From CBDDLD01 sp965230605 (GTDB taxonomy: Bacteria; Bacteroidota; Bacteroidia; Flavobacteriales; Flavobacteriaceae), in the NCBI GenBank assembly GCA_965230605.1, contig CBDDLD010000004.1:1860001-1924000 (forward strand): a DNA stretch of 64,000 bases, read 5' to 3'. Position 1 is the first letter of the stretch, and the number at the start of each line of letters is the position of its first letter. Shown here piece by piece: positions 15,122 through 23,316 of the stretch. The notes under the pieces were generated by a model. It did not search any database. It saw only the letters and a list, made by a program, of their open reading frames with translations, and was not told the origin of the DNA. Position numbers and translations under genes: made by a program.

Positions 15122-15943
15122 CTATTCAATTAAAAAGTCATTATTTTCCAACCATTCTTGAAGGATTTTTAAAGTAATATCTTCCGCTTCCATAGAAAGA
15201 TTTTCTACCGCCTTTTCAAGAGCTTTATGAACTTTCAAAGGAAGATTAATTATTAAAGATTCTTCAACACGGGGCTTTTGAGCATCAACTATTATTTCTT
15301 GTGCAGTAGCTTGCTGTCTTGTTTTCCCAATCTCAACCACACGTTTTTTTTCATGCTTTGTTAATTTTGATATCTCATCGGCTAAATCATCAGCTTTCTT
15401 TAGGTCCCCTTGAGAAGCATCAATAACCCTTTTAGCATCAATCATTGTTATCATATTCTTACTCAACAAATCTCTAATTTTAGGGCTAGCTTGTTCTTCA
15501 ATTTTAATATAGCTCCTAATAGCTTGCACACTTAACCCTAAATGTTGTTTAACTTTATGAACATCATTTTCAAAATAATTATATAGTTTTGTAACTGCGT
15601 TCATAGTATCATTATGATCAAGTTCTTGACGGCAGATATTTTCCGAAAGTGATAGCAGCAAAGCCTTAATTTCAGTAATTTCACCTGAAAAAGTTGCTTT
15701 AATCTCATTCTTTCCTAATAATTGGTGAGCTAGAAACCTTCTTTGTCCAACAATAACGTCATAAGGTGGTTTACCAAATTCGCCCCTCAAGACAATAGGT
15801 TGCAACAACCCATTAATTCTTATACTTTCGGCTAACTCTTTCAAGTTTTCTTGTGAATTTGGTGAATTTAAATCTGTCCTTACGTTGACACCTTCAAGTT
15901 TTATATCAGATAGAGATATCAATTTTATTTCGGATGTATCCAT
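15122..15943 (-). CDS. ParB/RepB/Spo0J-family protein
   Basis: The 273-residue protein has the ParB N-terminal fold: NLKELAESIRINGLLQPIVLR, then YDVIVGQRRFLAHQLLG (the GERR-like motif, here GQRR) and LSENICRQEL. A ParB-type HTH follows at about residues 120-180 (VKQHLGLSVQAIRSYIKIEEQ), then a C-terminal helical domain. Chromosomal ParB proteins bind CTP and slide on DNA. In this locus it sits downstream of the dndE fusion, separated by 147 bp, and could act as a DNA-bound sensor or loader in place of DndB, which has a related fold. That role is inference. Confidence 0.8.
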   Translation of the reverse strand: MDTSEIKLISLSDIKLEGVNVRTDLNSPNSQENLKELAESIRINGLLQPIVLRGEFGKPPYDVIVGQRRFLAHQLLGKNEIKATFSGEITEIKALLLSLSENICRQELDHNDTMNAVTKLYNYFENDVHKVKQHLGLSVQAIRSYIKIEEQASPKIRDLLSKNMITMIDAKRVIDASQGDLKKADDLADEISKLTKHEKKRVVEIGKTRQQATAQEIIVDAQKPRVEESLIINLPLKVHKALEKAVENLSMEAEDITLKILQEWLENNDFLIE

Positions 15944-16090
15944 AATATAGTTTTACATGATTCATAATTTGATTAAGCTTATATGATTTTTTTTAATTAG
16001 TAATGCTTTTGAATCCTCTCAAATACATCCTTAATTATTTTCTCATTTCAGTTTTGATCTTAGAAAAAGTGTTAAGCAACTATGCTAGCA

Positions 16091-17644
16091 TCATTTTGTA
16101 TTAAATATCTCTCCAAAATCAAACTCCTTTATATTAGAAATAGTTTGTCTTGGATTTATCATTTCCATTGAACGATTTATTTTGTTTCTTTGTTTTTCTC
16201 CTGCACCCAAAAATTTACTTATTGATTTCCAATTGTTACCATCCTTAATAGACATTAAAAAAGCTGATTGACACATCGATGAAAAATCAAAAGTAGGTTG
16301 ATTAAACTCTTCTATTCCTTGGGAAACCAACATAACTGCAACACCTTGAGATCTAATTTCCCTTAAAAGTTTTTCTAAAATTTCTTGTGACTTTTTCTCT
16401 TTAAAAACATTATGAGCTTCGTCAATTAATAATACGTATCTTAATCCACTATAATCATCTTCAATGGGAACTTTATCCATATTCATGAACGTATTATATA
16501 AGTAATAAATAACTAAAAAAGTGGCTGTAAATCTTACTTCTTTACTTAAATCACCTGATAGACTCAAGTAATAATTTGAGTTTATAAAATCACCATATTT
16601 GTTATTATCAAATAACTCTATTTCTGTTAATCCTATAAGAATTTGGGTAAGCGATGTAGGTCTATCTCCAGCTATTTCATAAACATTCTCTAAGACTTCT
16701 TTTAAAGTTGGATATGAACCATCATTCTTATCTTCAAAAGCATTTATGATAGCATCTTTTAAATGCTGTCTTTGCACATTCCCGAGATTAGCATATTTAG
16801 TAATTATATCTACGAACCTACCGATTCCAACAATCTTGTTCTTCTCATTTATATTATCTATAAATGATAAAGGGTTTACAGGAAATGAATCTTGTGGAGT
16901 ATCTATTAATTGTGCATTAGTTGTTTTGAAAAAACTTTTGAAATCAGAGTTTGTTTTATCACTTTCATTAATACCTTTAAAATCAAGATATAGGAAATTG
17001 ACTTTTCCTTTAGTTTGAGAAACAATTCTTTCTAAAATTTTTCTCGAAAAATAAGATTTACCTGTTCCTGAATTACCTGCTATTGCAATATGGCAATTAC
17101 CGTAAATTTCTGTATTATTTGGTGTAAAGTGGATTTCTTTTCCATCATCATTATCACCTACTAAAATCTTTATAGGTTTTAAGTAGCTTTCTTTATCCAA
17201 TAAAATTGAATTATTATTTTGAATAAACTCAAAAGAGTTTTCCGATTCATTTATAGAGTCAATACCTAACTCGATATTATCCAATAAAAATTCGATTCCA
17301 GAAAAATTTTTATTATCCTCAAAAAACTTATTTATTAGTTCCAGACCTTGATCTATATGCATTTTCATATATTTCCTAATATTAGCATCATCTTTATGAA
17401 GCTGATATCTCTGGCATATTAATGCTATGTAATATTCCCTATAATTACCAAATAAGGTATGATCTTTATATTCCTTTCCTCCAAATGCCTGAAGGTCTTT
17501 CTCTATATCTAATTTATAACCTTTGCTTAAGGAGTAAGCTAATGCTATTCTCGAAATATGGTTTTCAGTACCTAAACCAATCCTTTGAGTTAAAGTTTTA
17601 ACCAAAGGTTCATTAGATGGGGATGTACTAATATTAAACTGCAT
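16091..17644 (-). CDS. DndE domain fused to a HerA/FtsK-like ATPase
   Basis: The first ~110 residues match DndE: 'FGGKEYKDHTLFGNYREYYIAL' followed by QRYQLHKDDANIRKYMKMHIDQGLELI, the pattern that binds nicked DNA in Dnd systems. The rest is a P-loop ATPase of the HerA/VirB4 type, with Walker A GNSGTGKS (about residues 190-197), Walker B VLLIDEAH (about 404-411) and the sensor-like REIRSQGVAVMLVSQ. The start is taken at the second methionine (MQFNIS), giving an 11-bp overlap with dndD; the longer start at 17671 is possible. Stand-alone DndE proteins are about 120 residues, so this is a true fusion, combining modification and DNA-translocation functions. Confidence 0.8.
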   Translation of the reverse strand: MQFNISTSPSNEPLVKTLTQRIGLGTENHISRIALAYSLSKGYKLDIEKDLQAFGGKEYKDHTLFGNYREYYIALICQRYQLHKDDANIRKYMKMHIDQGLELINKFFEDNKNFSGIEFLLDNIELGIDSINESENSFEFIQNNNSILLDKESYLKPIKILVGDNDDGKEIHFTPNNTEIYGNCHIAIAGNSGTGKSYFSRKILERIVSQTKGKVNFLYLDFKGINESDKTNSDFKSFFKTTNAQLIDTPQDSFPVNPLSFIDNINEKNKIVGIGRFVDIITKYANLGNVQRQHLKDAIINAFEDKNDGSYPTLKEVLENVYEIAGDRPTSLTQILIGLTEIELFDNNKYGDFINSNYYLSLSGDLSKEVRFTATFLVIYYLYNTFMNMDKVPIEDDYSGLRYVLLIDEAHNVFKEKKSQEILEKLLREIRSQGVAVMLVSQGIEEFNQPTFDFSSMCQSAFLMSIKDGNNWKSISKFLGAGEKQRNKINRSMEMINPRQTISNIKEFDFGEIFNTK

Positions 17645-19739
17645 CTTGATATTCTTTTTCAAAAATTTCAAACAACTCTTCTTTCTTCTCTACATTCTCA
17701 AATGAAGATTGCTCGTTATCTATATTTGTTATTAAAAAAGTCTTACTAATACACGGCAAAAGAATATCAAATTCATCTTTTGTCATTTCTTTTTTCAACA
17801 ATGGGAAAATAATTACCTGACTTGAAACTTCAGGGTAAAAATATTTTACAATGCTATTGGAGTGATCAATATCAAATTTTTGCATTGGAGAATCTATAAA
17901 AACAGGAAAATCAATATTTGATTCATCAACCAAACCCTTTAATAATGCAGTAGCATACATTTGTTGCTCTCCTTTAGATAATGAATCCTTGTTTATTTCC
18001 TTACCTCTTGAATCAATCAAATTAATTTCAATATTATCTCCTATAATCTCAACATTAACATCATTTACAAAACTCTTCTTATGTAATAAAACATCAAGCC
18101 CCTCTTTTATTCTTTTAGATAATGAATGCTTTTTTTCAATTTTAAAATCAGCAATAAACTTCCTTAAATACTTAATTGACTTTTCTACTTCGCTACTTAT
18201 TTTTTGTTTTCCTTTTGATACTTTGAGTTTATCAGAAATCCGAGTGATTTCATTTTTTGACTTTATTTTTTCATTATTCTTCTCTTTTTCTTCTAACTCC
18301 AACACACCAATCTTCCTCAATATTTCATCATAATCTTTTTCTAAAGAGTTCTTCTTTTCTCTATCTGCTTTAACAAGAGGATTTTCAGATTTTTCTTCAG
18401 CAAGTTTAATTCTTTTATTAATATCGTTGAGTTCATTCTTCGCTCGCACATAATCTGAATTTATTCTGTTGAACGTCTCTTTAAATGAAAGTTTAATATT
18501 ATTAATGAATTGATTTAATTCAGCCTTTTCTGATTCCGATTGATTATGAATTACTTTACCTTCAACACTATCATCTTCTTTTGCATTACTCCCTAAATGT
18601 TTCGTTATAAGCTTTTTAATATTATTAATATAGTATTCTTGTACCTTATAATTGATCACTAAATCTTTAGGATGCGGGATATTAATTAAATCGTTTATAA
18701 TGTTATCAGACACCTGTTCAACTTTATCATCATTAAATTTTTGACTTATAAGGTCGCGTTCACTGATAACCTGATCCAAAACTTCTGTGAGTAATTTACC
18801 TGCAATTGCAAAAGGAATTATTTCATAATGCTTTTTTAACTCAATATTTAAAATTGAAACTTCCTTTTCTAATTCATCTTTTCTATCCTTAAGCTTATTT
18901 AATTCTTCAACAGTAATAACGCTCCCTTGCTTAATAAGCTTTTCCTGCAACTTATTTATTTCATATTTTATACCTGAAGCGTCTTCTTCCAAATTTTTTA
19001 TTTCTTCAAGAATTTCGTCGATCCTATCATCTGCAATTTCATAATCAGTTTTTAACCTCTTTAATTCTGCTTTTTCTTTAGTATTTGCAGTTTCAGATTT
19101 TAATTTATTAAGGTATTGTTCTAAATCATCTTTTAAATCTTGGTATTGTTTAATTCCCAAAACTTCAGAGTAAGCTTTGCTTAATTTCTGTCTTTGTTCA
19201 GCCGTATGGATTTCGGCTAATGAAACTATTTTTTCAGCATCAAAGAAGAAAAATTTAGCGATCTCTTTAGGCATAATAAAATCTCTAATAAAATGCTCTG
19301 CTCCTACATCTTTTACTAATTCGCTCTCATAATTATCAATTAAAATTTTTAAATCCTCTTCCCTATTGCCTTCGGTAAAATATGTACGAGTAATTTTTAA
19401 TTCATTACAAGTTACATCTGGAATAGTAGTAACATTTGAAAAAGTAACAGAAACAGAGAATTTGGTTTCTCCTTGAAATTCTGCTTGTCGATTAAGACTA
19501 CTCTTAATGTATTGTCGATAATTACCATTATTTTCTATTTCTTTCCTGTAGATATCATCAACATCACTCATTTGCCTTCCATATAAACACCAAACCAAAG
19601 ACATTAAAAAAGTTGTTTTCCCATATCCATTTTTTCCGCTTACAATGATGATATTCTCATTATCGGTTACCGACAAATCAATTAGATTTTCTCCCTTGTA
19701 TATCCTAAAATTATTTAGCTCGATTGACTTTATAATCAT
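17634..19739 (-). CDS. dndD: DndD-like SMC/AAA ATPase
   Basis: The 701-residue protein has an SMC-like head split by a coiled coil. Walker A GKNGYGKT is at residues 35-42, the coiled coil spans about 200-560 without a zinc-hook CxxC, the signature LSKGEQQ is at 587-593 and Walker B FPVFIDSP is at 611-618. This matches DndD, the ATPase that acts with DndC in inserting sulfur into the DNA backbone and whose hydrolysis is thought to supply conformational change. Its ATG overlaps the dndC stop (TAATG), as in other Dnd operons. Length is close to the usual ~660 residues. Confidence 0.85.
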   Translation of the reverse strand: MIIKSIELNNFRIYKGENLIDLSVTDNENIIIVSGKNGYGKTTFLMSLVWCLYGRQMSDVDDIYRKEIENNGNYRQYIKSSLNRQAEFQGETKFSVSVTFSNVTTIPDVTCNELKITRTYFTEGNREEDLKILIDNYESELVKDVGAEHFIRDFIMPKEIAKFFFFDAEKIVSLAEIHTAEQRQKLSKAYSEVLGIKQYQDLKDDLEQYLNKLKSETANTKEKAELKRLKTDYEIADDRIDEILEEIKNLEEDASGIKYEINKLQEKLIKQGSVITVEELNKLKDRKDELEKEVSILNIELKKHYEIIPFAIAGKLLTEVLDQVISERDLISQKFNDDKVEQVSDNIINDLINIPHPKDLVINYKVQEYYINNIKKLITKHLGSNAKEDDSVEGKVIHNQSESEKAELNQFINNIKLSFKETFNRINSDYVRAKNELNDINKRIKLAEEKSENPLVKADREKKNSLEKDYDEILRKIGVLELEEKEKNNEKIKSKNEITRISDKLKVSKGKQKISSEVEKSIKYLRKFIADFKIEKKHSLSKRIKEGLDVLLHKKSFVNDVNVEIIGDNIEINLIDSRGKEINKDSLSKGEQQMYATALLKGLVDESNIDFPVFIDSPMQKFDIDHSNSIVKYFYPEVSSQVIIFPLLKKEMTKDEFDILLPCISKTFLITNIDNEQSSFENVEKKEELFEIFEKEYQDAV

Positions 19740-21064
19740 TATGCTGAAATAAACTGTTTATATCTGTTTTCAATATCTTCAATAAGTCCTCTTCTTTTCA
19801 TCATTATCGTTTTAGCTTTTTCTAACTTCAATAAATCCTGAATCAAAGCGAATTGTTTTTTATCGTTTTCACAGGCAGATAACAATATTTGTTCTTCCTT
19901 TTTAATCAATTCATTATGCTCTTTCATATCTAAATCTTTATTAAAAACTTTATTATATATATCAGAAACTTTATAATCAAAAAATAAATCTCTATACCAC
20001 GTAACTTGAATAGCTATTAACTCTTGATTTGTAATAAGTTCTATTTCAACACCAGCATCATTTATCTGTCTTTGAGCATCAAAAACTCTTTCCAGTATTT
20101 GAGCTCTATGACTTAATTTAACAACTCCCATATCATTAATAGCTGGCATACCATTTCTTCTTTTATTAGATCTATTAATAGGCTTATTCCTTTCTTCTTG
20201 AATCCAATCTCTAAGATCTCTCAATGGCACTAACCATTCTTGTCCGTTCTCAATTTGAGCAGAAATAGATTTATCTTTTTTTACTACCGTACATGTCCAA
20301 CAACCAAATCGACTTTGCCCACAAGATTTATGTTTATCACTTGAAACCATAGTTGGACATTCATAATCATCTGCACTTGCATCAGAGTATATATTAAACA
20401 ACTCTTTATTATCGGCACCCCAAGGGGATTTAAATGTGTTTACCACATACCAAACTTCTTCTAAATGCAGTTCTTTTATTGGTGAATAAACAAAAACATT
20501 TTTTTGTAAAGGGTGTTTAGTTAACCTCTTCCCTTTTATTTCATGTTTTTTGATTGATTTTGCTCTTAATGCACTCTCGCTTTTCCTTGTGCCTACCAAA
20601 ACAATTGCTTCATTATCCTCTTCAATAATAATATCATCAATAAAACGCGATGTAGGTTTTATTTTTAATCTCTCAGTACACCATCTAAACGAATTATTGG
20701 GTGCGGGATAACCCTTACCAATTAAATTCACCCAAAAAGAATCTTCTAATCTTGGTATGGTCTTCCTTGTCTTAATTGGTAGACCATGCTTAATCGCAGA
20801 TTTCTCAATTTTATCAAGTACCTTGTTAACATAACTAGTAATAACAGGGTTTTCGACTAAAGTATCGTTACAAACGACCCAGACATCTCTTTTTAAGTAT
20901 TCTTCACTTCTTTCATTCTTAACTTTCAATAAACTAAGCCAAACTAACGTCAATAAAACAGTTGAATCTTTACCTCCACTAAAACCAATAATCCATGGTC
21001 TGTTATTATCTTCTATAGTATATTGATCAACAAGTTCTTCAATTATATAATTCGTTTTCTTCAT
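19739..21064 (-). CDS. dndC: DndC-like PAPS-reductase-family sulfurtransferase
   Basis: The 441-residue protein has the ATP-pyrophosphatase PP-loop SGGKDS (residues 29-34) and a cysteine cluster C236, C248, C255 and C258 (DDYECPTM and SCGQSRFGCWTC) that fits the [4Fe-4S] site of DndC. RWCTERLKIKP at about residue 127 is the usual substrate-site segment. DndC activates the DNA phosphate and transfers sulfur from the DndA cysteine desulfurase to make a phosphorothioate. No dndA lies nearby; a housekeeping desulfurase would have to serve. It is first in the leftward operon, with a long A+T-rich upstream region. Confidence 0.88.
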   Translation of the reverse strand: MKKTNYIIEELVDQYTIEDNNRPWIIGFSGGKDSTVLLTLVWLSLLKVKNERSEEYLKRDVWVVCNDTLVENPVITSYVNKVLDKIEKSAIKHGLPIKTRKTIPRLEDSFWVNLIGKGYPAPNNSFRWCTERLKIKPTSRFIDDIIIEEDNEAIVLVGTRKSESALRAKSIKKHEIKGKRLTKHPLQKNVFVYSPIKELHLEEVWYVVNTFKSPWGADNKELFNIYSDASADDYECPTMVSSDKHKSCGQSRFGCWTCTVVKKDKSISAQIENGQEWLVPLRDLRDWIQEERNKPINRSNKRRNGMPAINDMGVVKLSHRAQILERVFDAQRQINDAGVEIELITNQELIAIQVTWYRDLFFDYKVSDIYNKVFNKDLDMKEHNELIKKEEQILLSACENDKKQFALIQDLLKLEKAKTIMMKRRGLIEDIENRYKQFISA

Positions 21065-21416
21065 CTAAATATTTTGAAATCTACAACGAGTCCAATTTTA
21101 AAATTAAACATCAAATAACGTCTAAAATTAAATCAGAAACAATTAATTTAAAGTTTCACAATTCAAATTAATTTGCAACAACTAATAACTAGTAAAAGGG
21201 AGTTGATAAATATAAAGAAAAACGAATTATTTAATGTTAGAAATCTATACTATTTTCGTTTATCATTTAAGCTCCTTAATTCTTAAATATTTTAGTTAAT
21301 TACTCATATTAATTTAAATCAATATGTTTTAACTTAAATACGTTTAATATCTATCTGTTTTAAATTATATAAAACTAAATCCTAAAATCATATATTTGTT
21401 TTACATATAAAGTATA
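21065..21416. other. Divergent A+T-rich regulatory region between dndC and the lipoprotein gene
   Basis: This 352-bp region contains no gene I can support. It should hold the promoter of the leftward dnd operon and that of the rightward lipoprotein unit. A TATATTTG -7 box for the rightward unit is at 21391-21398; I could not find a convincing -33 partner or an equally clear leftward box. Confidence 0.4.
21391..21398 (+). promoter_or_regulatory. TAnnTTTG -7 box
   Basis: TATATTTG matches the Bacteroidota -7 consensus. Transcription from here would start at about 21404, a few bases before the structured element, so that the element would be the 5' leader of the lipoprotein mRNA. No clear TTG is seen at -33. 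Confidence 0.4.
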
Positions 21417-21600
21417 GCGTTAGCTATTTACACTTGTTCAAGAAAACTGGTAATTTTTAAGTATGCAAGGTAAATAGACTGATGCTCACGCAATGGCGTG
21501 GGCTTAGTTTGTTGCATACAGGGTATACCAGTACCTCTTGAACGATGAGCTACAGTTCCACGCTTATTGTTTTAACTAACTTCACTTTGGAACTGGGTGA
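21417..21600 (+). other. Structured leader or palindromic element (nested hairpins)
   Basis: Several complementary segments nest inside one another. GTTCAAGA (21436-21443) pairs with TCTTGAAC (21536-21543); ACTGGTA (21446-21452) with TACCAGT (21526-21532); GTATGCAA (21461-21468) with TTGCATAC (21512-21519); and GCTCACGC (21484-21491) with GCGTGGGC (21496-21503) around an AATG loop. A second hairpin, AGTTCCA (21554-21560) with TGGAACT (21588-21594), follows, and GTTAG (21419-21423) can pair with CTAAC (21576-21580). No long frame crosses it. It is richer in G+C than its surroundings and lies 19 bp before the lipoprotein ATG. Confidence 0.6.
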
Positions 21601-21618
21601 TTGTAATATTTAAATATT

Positions 21619-22218
21619 ATGAGAAACCAAATTTTCAAATTGATAGTCTTATCAATTTTAACTACAACCTACTTAGGTTGTTCCTCTGATTCTAATTCCG
21701 ATGATTGTGAAACGATTACTTGTCTCAATGGAGGTACTTTTGTGGATTGTGAATGCGAATGTCCTGAAGGTTACACAGGTAACAATTGTTCTACTCAAGT
21801 AACGCCAAGTAAAGTAATCATTAACAAAGTTGTTGTTAAGGTATTTCCTAATGACAATAACGGTGAGTTTTGGGATTTAGCTGTCCCAAATATTGAAGAT
21901 GCATTACCAGATGTCTACATCACTTTTCAGGACTCTAGTTTGAACATCATTTACGATAGTCCTACATTTTATGAAAATGCAATCTCTGGTGAAGGTACTT
22001 TTTTTGAGTTTACATTAACACCGTCTCTAGAACTTACTGATTTTGATAATCCTTTTTTAATAAATATCTGGGATTATGATGCGACTAGTGAAGATGACTT
22101 TATGACAAGTTTTGGATTTTTTGCATATACATCAAATAATAATTTTCCTGATGTAATTACTGTGGTTAGTCAATCCGATGAAATACTGGCAGATCTGGAA
22201 GTAACTTATGAATGGTAA
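21619..22218 (+). CDS. Lipoprotein with EGF-like domain
   Basis: The 199-residue protein has a lipoprotein signal peptide (TYLGCSS) and then an EGF-like module with six cysteines: DCETITCLNGGTFVDCECECPEGY and TGNNCS. The remaining ~140 residues are an acidic beta-sandwich-like domain (DNPFLINIWDYDATSEDDFM) with a C2-like look. EGF-like lipoproteins are common in marine Bacteroidota and are probably surface-exposed. It faces away from the dnd operon, and its upstream region holds the structured element. Role in the island is unknown. Confidence 0.75.
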   Translation: MRNQIFKLIVLSILTTTYLGCSSDSNSDDCETITCLNGGTFVDCECECPEGYTGNNCSTQVTPSKVIINKVVVKVFPNDNNGEFWDLAVPNIEDALPDVYITFQDSSLNIIYDSPTFYENAISGEGTFFEFTLTPSLELTDFDNPFLINIWDYDATSEDDFMTSFGFFAYTSNNNFPDVITVVSQSDEILADLEVTYEW

Positions 22219-22228
22219 TACGTCGATA

Positions 22229-22260
22229 TAATACGCATGGGATTTTTCCTATGCGTATTA
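22229..22260. terminator. Bidirectional terminator between convergent genes
   Basis: TAATACGCAT at 22229-22238 pairs with ATGCGTATTA at 22251-22260, with a T-run/A-run in the loop. It separates the rightward lipoprotein gene and the leftward 69-residue membrane gene. Confidence 0.65.
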
Positions 22261-22467
22261 TTCACGACGTTCTTCTTGTACTGGTCTTTTTTGCGTTTGC
22301 TGAAATACGAAAACAGCTAATAGTCCAATGCCAACAATGATTAAAGCGGCGGTAAGAACATCATTCATACGCTTCAATGATTTACACTCTTGTTGAGCTA
22401 TCCTTAAATCTTTTGGAAAATCCTGTTTTAAATCCAGGCAATAACCATGTATAGGTTCGATTTGCAT
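22258..22467 (-). CDS. Small membrane protein of unknown function
   Basis: The 69-residue product has one transmembrane segment (LTAALIIVGIGLLAVFVFQ) near the C-terminus and a polar N-terminal half (DLRIAQQECKSLKRMND). I recognise no family. It lies 8 bp downstream of the next small gene and is probably co-transcribed with it as part of the island backbone. Confidence 0.45.
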   Translation of the reverse strand: MQIEPIHGYCLDLKQDFPKDLRIAQQECKSLKRMNDVLTAALIIVGIGLLAVFVFQQTQKRPVQEERRE

Positions 22468-22475
22468 AACTCCTT

Positions 22476-22832
22476 TTAATATTGGATACAGATAATTCTG
22501 AACAAATTATGATCTATAAGTGCATAAGCATAGTCATAGACACAAATCCACTTTAGGTCGTCTTTGTTTATCTGGTGTGTATAGTAACCAAAGTGCAAAC
22601 CCGCACCGAGTAAAAAATCGTAACTCCTTTCTACTGAATCATTGTCGCCTAATGCATTCTTTAGCACATCTCTACTCCTATCTAAGATTTTATTAGGTAT
22701 ACTCTTAGCTTTTCTTTTGTTATACGCTTTCATATTATTAAACTTGATTTGATTTGTTCTAGATGCAAATTTTTGATTACTCCTTTTTTTATTAAACTCT
22801 TCTCCAGTAAGAGGGTCTTTTGCCTTTTCCAT
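22476..22832 (-). CDS. Small basic mobile-element protein
   Basis: The 118-residue protein starts with PLTGEEFNKKRSNQKFASRTNQIKFNNMKA, in the style of short basic proteins (R-NQ-F-x-S...IxxNN-KA) that accompany Bacteroidota integrative elements; in others this region is a degenerate zinc ribbon. The rest is helical, with no recognised motif. It lies downstream of the HTH gene and is likely part of the island's accessory module. Function is unknown. Confidence 0.45.
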   Translation of the reverse strand: MEKAKDPLTGEEFNKKRSNQKFASRTNQIKFNNMKAYNKRKAKSIPNKILDRSRDVLKNALGDNDSVERSYDFLLGAGLHFGYYTHQINKDDLKWICVYDYAYALIDHNLFRIICIQY

Positions 22833-22849
22833 AGTTTATAGTAGTTTAA

Positions 22850-23200
22850 TTATTTATCATTCTTATTGTTCAAATATAGGCTTGCCTCTTGATCAATAAC
22901 GTTTGGTTTTCCTTCTTTAAGCCAGTCTATGATTTCCTTTCTAGAAAACGTTAATGGTCTTCTTTTAGATATCACAGGGATTTCGAAGCGACATACTTTT
23001 GAATAAATAGTTGATTTTTTGTACCCGGTTAGTTGCTGAACGTCATCTACAAAGATGATGTCGTTATTTGAATTTGATTTGCCTGAGACGTCATCATTGT
23101 TGGCTAGTAGCTTTTTCGCCTCTTGAGCAAAAGCCTCCTTACTAAGTTCTATATATTCTCTGACAGTAAGAGAATAAAGTGGTTTTGATAAATCTTTCAT
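22850..23200 (-). CDS. Helix-turn-helix protein of integrative element
   Basis: The protein has a MerR/HTH_17-type helix-turn-helix: DIIFVDDVQQLTGYKKSTIYSKVCRFEIPVISKRRPLTFSRKEIIDWLKEGK, whose core is VDDVQQLTGYKKSTIYSKV. The start at 23200 (MKDLSKPLYSLTVREYIELSK) fits the usual length and N-terminus of such proteins; an upstream start at 23269 adds a non-conserved extension. Genes of this kind typically sit beside Bacteroidota tyrosine integrases and act as excisionase or regulator. Confidence 0.65.
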   Translation of the reverse strand: MKDLSKPLYSLTVREYIELSKEAFAQEAKKLLANNDDVSGKSNSNNDIIFVDDVQQLTGYKKSTIYSKVCRFEIPVISKRRPLTFSRKEIIDWLKEGKPNVIDQEASLYLNNKNDK

Positions 23201-23316
23201 CACATCATATTTTAGTTTAAGTCGAATCATAAAACTGTTCGAATCATTAATTAATGATGCAATAATCAAAAGTATTTTAAGTCACTTTCAAGTATGAAAC
23301 CTAAAAAGGAGTAGAA

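Noticed and set aside
15122..15943. Chromosome or plasmid partition locus
   Set aside because: A ParA gene is absent and the gene is in an operon with dnd-type genes, so a defence role is more likely than partition.
21417..21600. Integron attC-like site
   Set aside because: GTTAG at the left and CTAAC at the right are in the opposite order to attC core sites (RYYYAAC ... GTTRRRY), and there is no integron integrase in the window.
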